The position numbers were made by a program, and so were the translations under genes. From assembly GCA_045631465.1 (NCBI GenBank), contig JAZQUV010000013.1, positions 1 through 36,811 on the forward strand: a stretch of DNA of 36,811 nucleotides, given 5' to 3'. Positions 33,561 through 36,811 of this stretch are shown one piece after another. Below the pieces are notes generated by a model. The model ran no database searches and had not been told where the DNA came from. It saw only the letters and a program-made list of their open reading frames with translations. Numbering within the stretch: the first letter of the stretch is position 1; each line of letters starts with the position of its first letter. The DNA is from Aphodosoma sp045631465 (GTDB taxonomy: Bacteria; Bacteroidota; Bacteroidia; Bacteroidales; Paludibacteraceae).

Positions 33561-33567
33561 AAAGTTA
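33560..33567 (-). promoter_or_regulatory. -7 promoter box for tdk
   Basis: Minus strand TAACTTTG. Transcription would start within the palindrome and leave a leader of about 95 bases before the tdk ATG. Confidence 0.5.
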
Positions 33568-33607
33568 CGAAATAATTTTTAATAAAAAATAATACTTTTC
33601 TAGAAAA

Positions 33608-34669
33608 ATGAACAAAGATGTTTTAGTTGCTCTTATTGCAAAGGATGTCAACGAATTACAAACTCTCACCGAAGGTCTCGACCAAATGGAGGCAATTCCA
33701 GCCCCTTATCTCCGTCTTGCATTAGATAAGTCTAAAGCTTTGACTACTAATATAGATAATCTTATTAACTACTTAAATAATAAGGAGGTAGAAGATCAAC
33801 TTGAAGCCCAACGTTTAGCCGAAATCGAAGCAAAAAAAGCCGAAGAAGCTGCTCGTGAGGCAGAACTTGCTCGTATTGCTGAAGAACAAGAAGCCCTATT
33901 CCGTGCCGAAGAACTTGAGCGCGAACGCCAAGCCGAAGCTCGTCGTAAAGCCGAAGAAGAGATGGCTCGTCAAGTTGCCGCTATCGAAGTTGCCCGTCAA
34001 GCCGATTTAGAAGAACGCCGTCGTCGTGAAGAGGAAATTCGTCGCCAAGAAGAACTTAAACAACAAGAAGAAGCGCGTCGTTTTGCTGCCGAACAAGAAG
34101 CTATCCGTCTGCGCGAAGAAGAAGCGCGTCGTCAAGCTGCCGAGCAAGAAGCGCGTAGGGTAGAGGCAGAGCGCATTGCTCGCGAACAAGCTGAAGAACA
34201 AGCACGTATACAAGCCGAACTCGAAGCTCGCATCGAAGCTGAGCGTCTTGCAAAAGAGCAAGCTGAGAAAGAACAAGCCGAACTCGAAGCTCAAGAAAAA
34301 TTAGCAGCTCAAGTTGTTGTCGATGCCGTACTTGCCGAATCTGCAGTCACAACTCTTGCCGACTCTATCGAAACTACCGAATCTTTGGCAGATAAGTTGG
34401 CAAAAGGTGCCGACGACACACTAGCATCAGTTATTAACAATAAAAAAATCATAGATCTAAAGGCTTCTATCACTCTTGGCGATCGTTTCCGTTTCCAACG
34501 CGAACTTTTTGGTGGCAATGGCGAGAAAATGAATAAAGCAATCTCCGACTTCAATTCGTTCGAGTCTATGGACGAAGCACAAGCCTATATAGCTAAAAAC
34601 TTCGAATGGCCACTCGACAACGATGCCGTTTCCGATTTCATTCAACTCCTTCAACGCCGCTATTTATAA
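33608..34669 (+). CDS. Coiled-coil protein with conserved Bacteroidetes C-terminal domain
   Basis: 353 residues. Short helical head (1-60), then about 175 residues (60-235) of nearly uninterrupted Glu/Ala/Arg/Gln heptads, a long charged coiled coil. The C-terminal about 75 residues (ASITLGDRFRFQRELFGGNGEKMNKAI ... FIQLLQRRYL) match a domain I recall as conserved next to tdk/rsmI in Bacteroidales, of unknown function. No signal or membrane segment, so a cytoplasmic scaffold is likely. Its stop overlaps the rsmI start (TAATG). Confidence 0.82.
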   Translation: MNKDVLVALIAKDVNELQTLTEGLDQMEAIPAPYLRLALDKSKALTTNIDNLINYLNNKEVEDQLEAQRLAEIEAKKAEEAAREAELARIAEEQEALFRAEELERERQAEARRKAEEEMARQVAAIEVARQADLEERRRREEEIRRQEELKQQEEARRFAAEQEAIRLREEEARRQAAEQEARRVEAERIAREQAEEQARIQAELEARIEAERLAKEQAEKEQAELEAQEKLAAQVVVDAVLAESAVTTLADSIETTESLADKLAKGADDTLASVINNKKIIDLKASITLGDRFRFQRELFGGNGEKMNKAISDFNSFESMDEAQAYIAKNFEWPLDNDAVSDFIQLLQRRYL

Positions 34670-35544
34670 TGGACTCACAACACTCAATAACTCCTCCCCT
34701 TAGTAAGGGGAGGTGCCCAGAGGGCGGAGGGGTATGTAATTTTATCGCCGAAGGCTCAAAGACCGTTGGTTCTCAATTCTCAACTCTCAATTCTCAACTC
34801 TATTTAGTTCCCACTCCTGTTGGCAACCTCGAAGATATAACATATCGCGCCTTACGCATTCTCAAAGAGGTCAATCTTGTGCTTGCCGAGGATACTCGCA
34901 CTACGGGTATTCTCTTCAAACACTTTGATATTCACACCCCTATGGCATCGCATCACAAGTTCAATGAGCATAAAACTATTGCCCATTTTGCCGACCGCAT
35001 TCTCGCAGGCGAATCTATTGCCCTTGTTAGCGATGCTGGCACACCTGCCATATCCGACCCTGGATTTATGCTCGTGCGCGAGTGTGTTGCTCGTGGCATT
35101 AGGGTGGAGTGTCTCCCTGGTGCAACTGCATTTGTCCCTGCACTTGTCGATTCTGGATTGCCTACCGACCGCTTCTGTTTCGAAGGATTCCTCCCTCAGA
35201 AAAAAGGGCGCCAAACCAAAATCCAATCCCTTGCCAATGAGGAGCGTACAATGATTTTCTACGAATCACCATACCGACTCGTAAAAACTCTCCAACAATT
35301 TGCCGAAGCCTTTGGCTCTGACCGTCAAGCTTCTGTCTCTCGCGAAATATCAAAAATGTTCGAAGACACGCAGCGCGGCACACTACAACAACTAGTCGAG
35401 CATTTCACTACCATACCACCTAAAGGCGAAATAGTCATCGTCGTAGCCGGAGCAAGTAGAGACGCAATACATTGCGTCTCTGAAGATGAAGACGAAGAAC
35501 AAGACCTAGCCAAAATCCGCCGTTCCAAAAAACACCGTCAATAA
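34669..35544 (+). CDS. rsmI: 16S rRNA (cytidine-2'-O)-methyltransferase RsmI with repeat-derived N-terminal extension
   Basis: Methylates the ribose of C1402 in 16S rRNA using SAM. The canonical protein begins at YLVPTPVGNLEDITYRALR (from 34801). Further motifs: LAEDTRTTGILFKHF, SDAGTPAISDPGF, PGATAFVPAL, and FYESPYRL. The only possible start codon in frame is ATG 34669, overlapping the upstream stop as TAATG. This leaves 44 extra residues, of which about 37 (ITPPLSKGRCPEGGGVCNFI and onward to LNSQL) are the translation of an interspersed repeat. The tail SRDAIHCVSEDEDEEQD also contains an in-frame palindrome. The enzyme body of about 245 residues looks intact. Confidence 0.93.
   Translation: MDSQHSITPPLSKGRCPEGGGVCNFIAEGSKTVGSQFSTLNSQLYLVPTPVGNLEDITYRALRILKEVNLVLAEDTRTTGILFKHFDIHTPMASHHKFNEHKTIAHFADRILAGESIALVSDAGTPAISDPGFMLVRECVARGIRVECLPGATAFVPALVDSGLPTDRFCFEGFLPQKKGRQTKIQSLANEERTMIFYESPYRLVKTLQQFAEAFGSDRQASVSREISKMFEDTQRGTLQQLVEHFTTIPPKGEIVIVVAGASRDAIHCVSEDEDEEQDLAKIRRSKKHRQ
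34691..34800. repeat. Composite interspersed repeat translated in frame at the start of rsmI
   Basis: Three modules in order: CTCCCCTTAGTAAGGGGAGG plus GGGCGGAGGGG; then TTTTATCGCCGAAGGCTCAA-AGACC; then TTCTCAA/CTCTCAA heptads. The same modules in the same order, read on the minus strand, lie in the glycosyltransferase gene (36656-36811). Confidence 0.85.
35456..35482. repeat. GTAGAGACGCAAT palindrome in the 3' end of rsmI
   Basis: AGAGACGCAAT (35458-35468) and ATTGCGTCTCT (35471-35481) pair perfectly across AC. Palindromes of this type are common between genes in Bacteroidetes; here it is read in frame as SRDAIHCVSE. Confidence 0.85.
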
Positions 35545-35630
35545 ACCCTACCTAACAGCAACCTTCTTCATAGGATAACCCTACCTTCAGGCTATCTGTT
35601 GGCTCCTATAAATTATCTTAAAAATAGGTT

Positions 35631-35663
35631 TATCCTTCGTATATCCTTCGTATATCCTTCGTA
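35631..35663. repeat. 11-bp tandem repeat TATCCTTCGTA, three exact copies
   Basis: Followed by GAAGG, which can pair with the CCTTC of each unit. It lies in the gap between convergent rsmI and the glycosyltransferase. The same gap holds CCTACCTTCAGGCTATC, similar to the phrase before 10077. Confidence 0.85.
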
Positions 35664-35695
35664 GAAGGTAGGAAAAATATAGCACTAGAAAAAAT

Positions 35696-35757
35696 CATTC
35701 CTCATTCCTCATTCCCCATTCCTCATTCCTAACTCCTCATTCCTAACTCCTCATTCA
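35696..35757. repeat. CATTCCT-type heptad array running into the glycosyltransferase 3' end
   Basis: About nine units (CATTCCT, CCTAACT variants). Read on the minus strand its right end encodes the last residues (NEELGMRS) and the stop codon of the glycosyltransferase. Confidence 0.85.
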
Positions 35758-36811
35758 TTCTATCAACCATCTCCCTCGCACTATACCGCTTCGCCTGCTC
35801 AACTGTCCCTTCCGACAATCTCACATACAACTCCCTATCACTCAACATCTCATCAATCCGTTTAGCAATCTCATCCAACTCCTGCACATCCACCTTATAA
35901 CCATTCACCCCATCTTCCACCATCTCAGCAATTCCTCCCACCGTAGGCACCACCACAGGCAATCCAAACACCATCGCCTCCAACGCAGTCAATCCAAATG
36001 TCTCAATCGCTTGCGTTTTATCTGTCAAATTCAGCACCACACTCGCCTCTCGATAAAATGGCACCACATCTGCCTGTCGAGCATACACCTTCAAATTTTC
36101 CACACGCTCCAACTCACCAAAATATCTATCCACATTCTCTTGCTCCTCATTCAGCACCAATACAAACTCATATTGTCCCAATCTCCGAGCCAATTCCACA
36201 AACTCATTCGTCCCTTTATATCCTTTGAGCGACCCCAACATCAACACCCTCTTTCTCTCAAACGCACCAACGCCATCCACCACAGCTCTCTTCACAAACT
36301 CCTCTGGCAACGCATTAGGCACAACCACCACCCCCTTCTCTCGTTTCAAAAACGACCGCTGATATTCCGACACACATACAATTTCTGTCGCCACTCTCTG
36401 CATCACCCATGCCAATACTCTATACAGCCCGCTCTTCACCATCGCATTCTCGTGGTAGTGATACACCACCCTCTTCCTCATCAACCATCCCGCCACCGCA
36501 GGTCCCACAGGCAATATCGTATTCACATAAAACACCACATCCCTATCTCTCCAATACCCCAACGCCACAAAAAACGTATAAATCTGCACCCACACATACC
36601 TCAACGCCGTAACCACCCCACTCCCCGAAAACCTATAATCATAATATCTATATTTCAGTTGAGAGTTGAGAACCGAAGGTCTTTGAGCCTTTGGCGATAA
36701 AATTGAGAGTTGAGAGTTACCTGCTAACTGTTGTCTGTTGTTTGTTGTCTGTTGACCCTCAATATTGTCCCCCTGTCTTAGGGGGACGAGCGTAGCGGAG
36801 GGGGTCAATTG
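35729..36811 (-). CDS. GT4-family glycosyltransferase, 5' end outside window, with in-frame repeat
   Basis: The frame is open to the window edge; a TTG at 36808 is not believed to be the start. The catalytic Rossmann half is clear: RKRVLMLGSLKGYKGTNEFV, then ETFGLTALEAMVFGLPVVVP and TVGGIAEMVEDGVNGYKVD, the nucleotide-sugar-binding signature of GT4 enzymes. The acceptor half includes VVYHYHENAMVKSGLYR and VVVPNALPEEFVKRA. Residues encoded by about 36656-36808 (NIEGQQTTNNRQQ, NSQLSILSPKAQRPSVLNSQ) are repeat sequence read in frame, just before KYRYYDYRFSG. The C-terminus also comes from a heptad array. It probably acts in surface polysaccharide assembly. Whether the interrupted protein works is unknown. 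Confidence 0.8.
   Translation of the reverse strand, partial: QLTPSATLVPLRQGDNIEGQQTTNNRQQLAGNSQLSILSPKAQRPSVLNSQLKYRYYDYRFSGSGVVTALRYVWVQIYTFFVALGYWRDRDVVFYVNTILPVGPAVAGWLMRKRVVYHYHENAMVKSGLYRVLAWVMQRVATEIVCVSEYQRSFLKREKGVVVVPNALPEEFVKRAVVDGVGAFERKRVLMLGSLKGYKGTNEFVELARRLGQYEFVLVLNEEQENVDRYFGELERVENLKVYARQADVVPFYREASVVLNLTDKTQAIETFGLTALEAMVFGLPVVVPTVGGIAEMVEDGVNGYKVDVQELDEIAKRIDEMLSDRELYVRLSEGTVEQAKRYSAREMVDRMNEELGMRS
36656..36811. repeat. Composite interspersed repeat inside the glycosyltransferase gene
   Basis: On the minus strand: CCCCCTAAGACAGGGGG hairpin, a (CAACAGA)-like stretch with ACAACAAACAACAGACAACA, TCTCAAC heptads, TTTTATCGCCAAAGGCTCAA and more heptads. The shared modules have the same order and orientation relative to the gene as in rsmI. 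Confidence 0.8.

Noticed and set aside
36011..36700. 229-codon plus-strand frame opposite the glycosyltransferase
   Set aside because: Low-complexity His/Pro/Ser/Ile translation, antisense to a well-supported GT4 gene.
1..36811. tRNA, rRNA or complete insertion-sequence genes
   Set aside because: No cloverleaf with a T-loop GTTCGA-type core, no rRNA-like stretch and no transposase frame was noticed by eye. A tRNAscan or ISfinder run would be decisive.

Overview
The window looks like chromosome from a gut- or oral-type member of the Bacteroidales. Reasons: many genes are preceded by the Bacteroidetes -7 promoter box TAnnTTTG and lack Shine-Dalgarno sequences. There is a type IX secretion (T9SS) sorting domain, a BspA-type leucine-rich-repeat protein, a FISUMP-like secreted protein and a Pif1-type helicase with HRDC and HTH tails. 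Heptad tandem repeats of CATTCCT and TCTCAAN type lie between genes. Species and genus cannot be fixed from sequence alone.

Layout. 1-4368: the 3' end of infB, a CvpA-like membrane protein, a divergent HTH-like protein and a membrane-anchored Ser/Thr kinase. 4369-8280: a 32-bp palindrome array, a nonsense-broken AAA ATPase/nuclease gene between two copies of one terminator, a rod-shaped small RNA candidate (possibly 6S RNA), a lipoprotein and a patch of interspersed repeats. 8287-14019: an accessory island of unrecognised genes (53-aa basic peptide, frameshifted small ORF, PD-(D/E)XK-like protein, ATPase-like 144-aa protein, 1061-aa LRR protein, acidic 162-aa protein), two of which share an unusual 5' leader. 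14251-15625: a second, intact AAA ATPase on the minus strand, with four phased palindromes over its promoter. 15767-19591: a compact set of pcp, an outer-membrane-like protein, a voltage-sensor channel with an atypical filter and a zinc peptidase.

19592-20160 is repeat-rich and holds no convincing gene. 20164-24000 on the minus strand carries a secreted protein, argS and a YeiH-family transporter. 24134-28163 is a tightly packed plus-strand run of smpB, a secreted esterase, a carboxypeptidase-regulatory-like protein, a T9SS-sorted protein and a FISUMP-like protein. It is followed by a CstA-family transporter and the helicase. 32870-36811 holds tdk (minus), a coiled-coil protein, rsmI, and a glycosyltransferase (minus) cut by the window edge.

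The most unusual signals are non-coding or repeat-derived. (a) Interspersed repeats are translated in frame inside rsmI, the glycosyltransferase and the helicase, resembling the palindromic elements of Rickettsia genes. (b) Palindrome arrays of about 32-bp period lie next to both AAA ATPase/nuclease genes. (c) A pair of diverged but co-linear structured elements flanks the helicase and shows a compensatory base-pair change. (d) A family of nested imperfect palindromes is scattered between genes. No tRNA, rRNA, CRISPR array or complete insertion sequence was seen.
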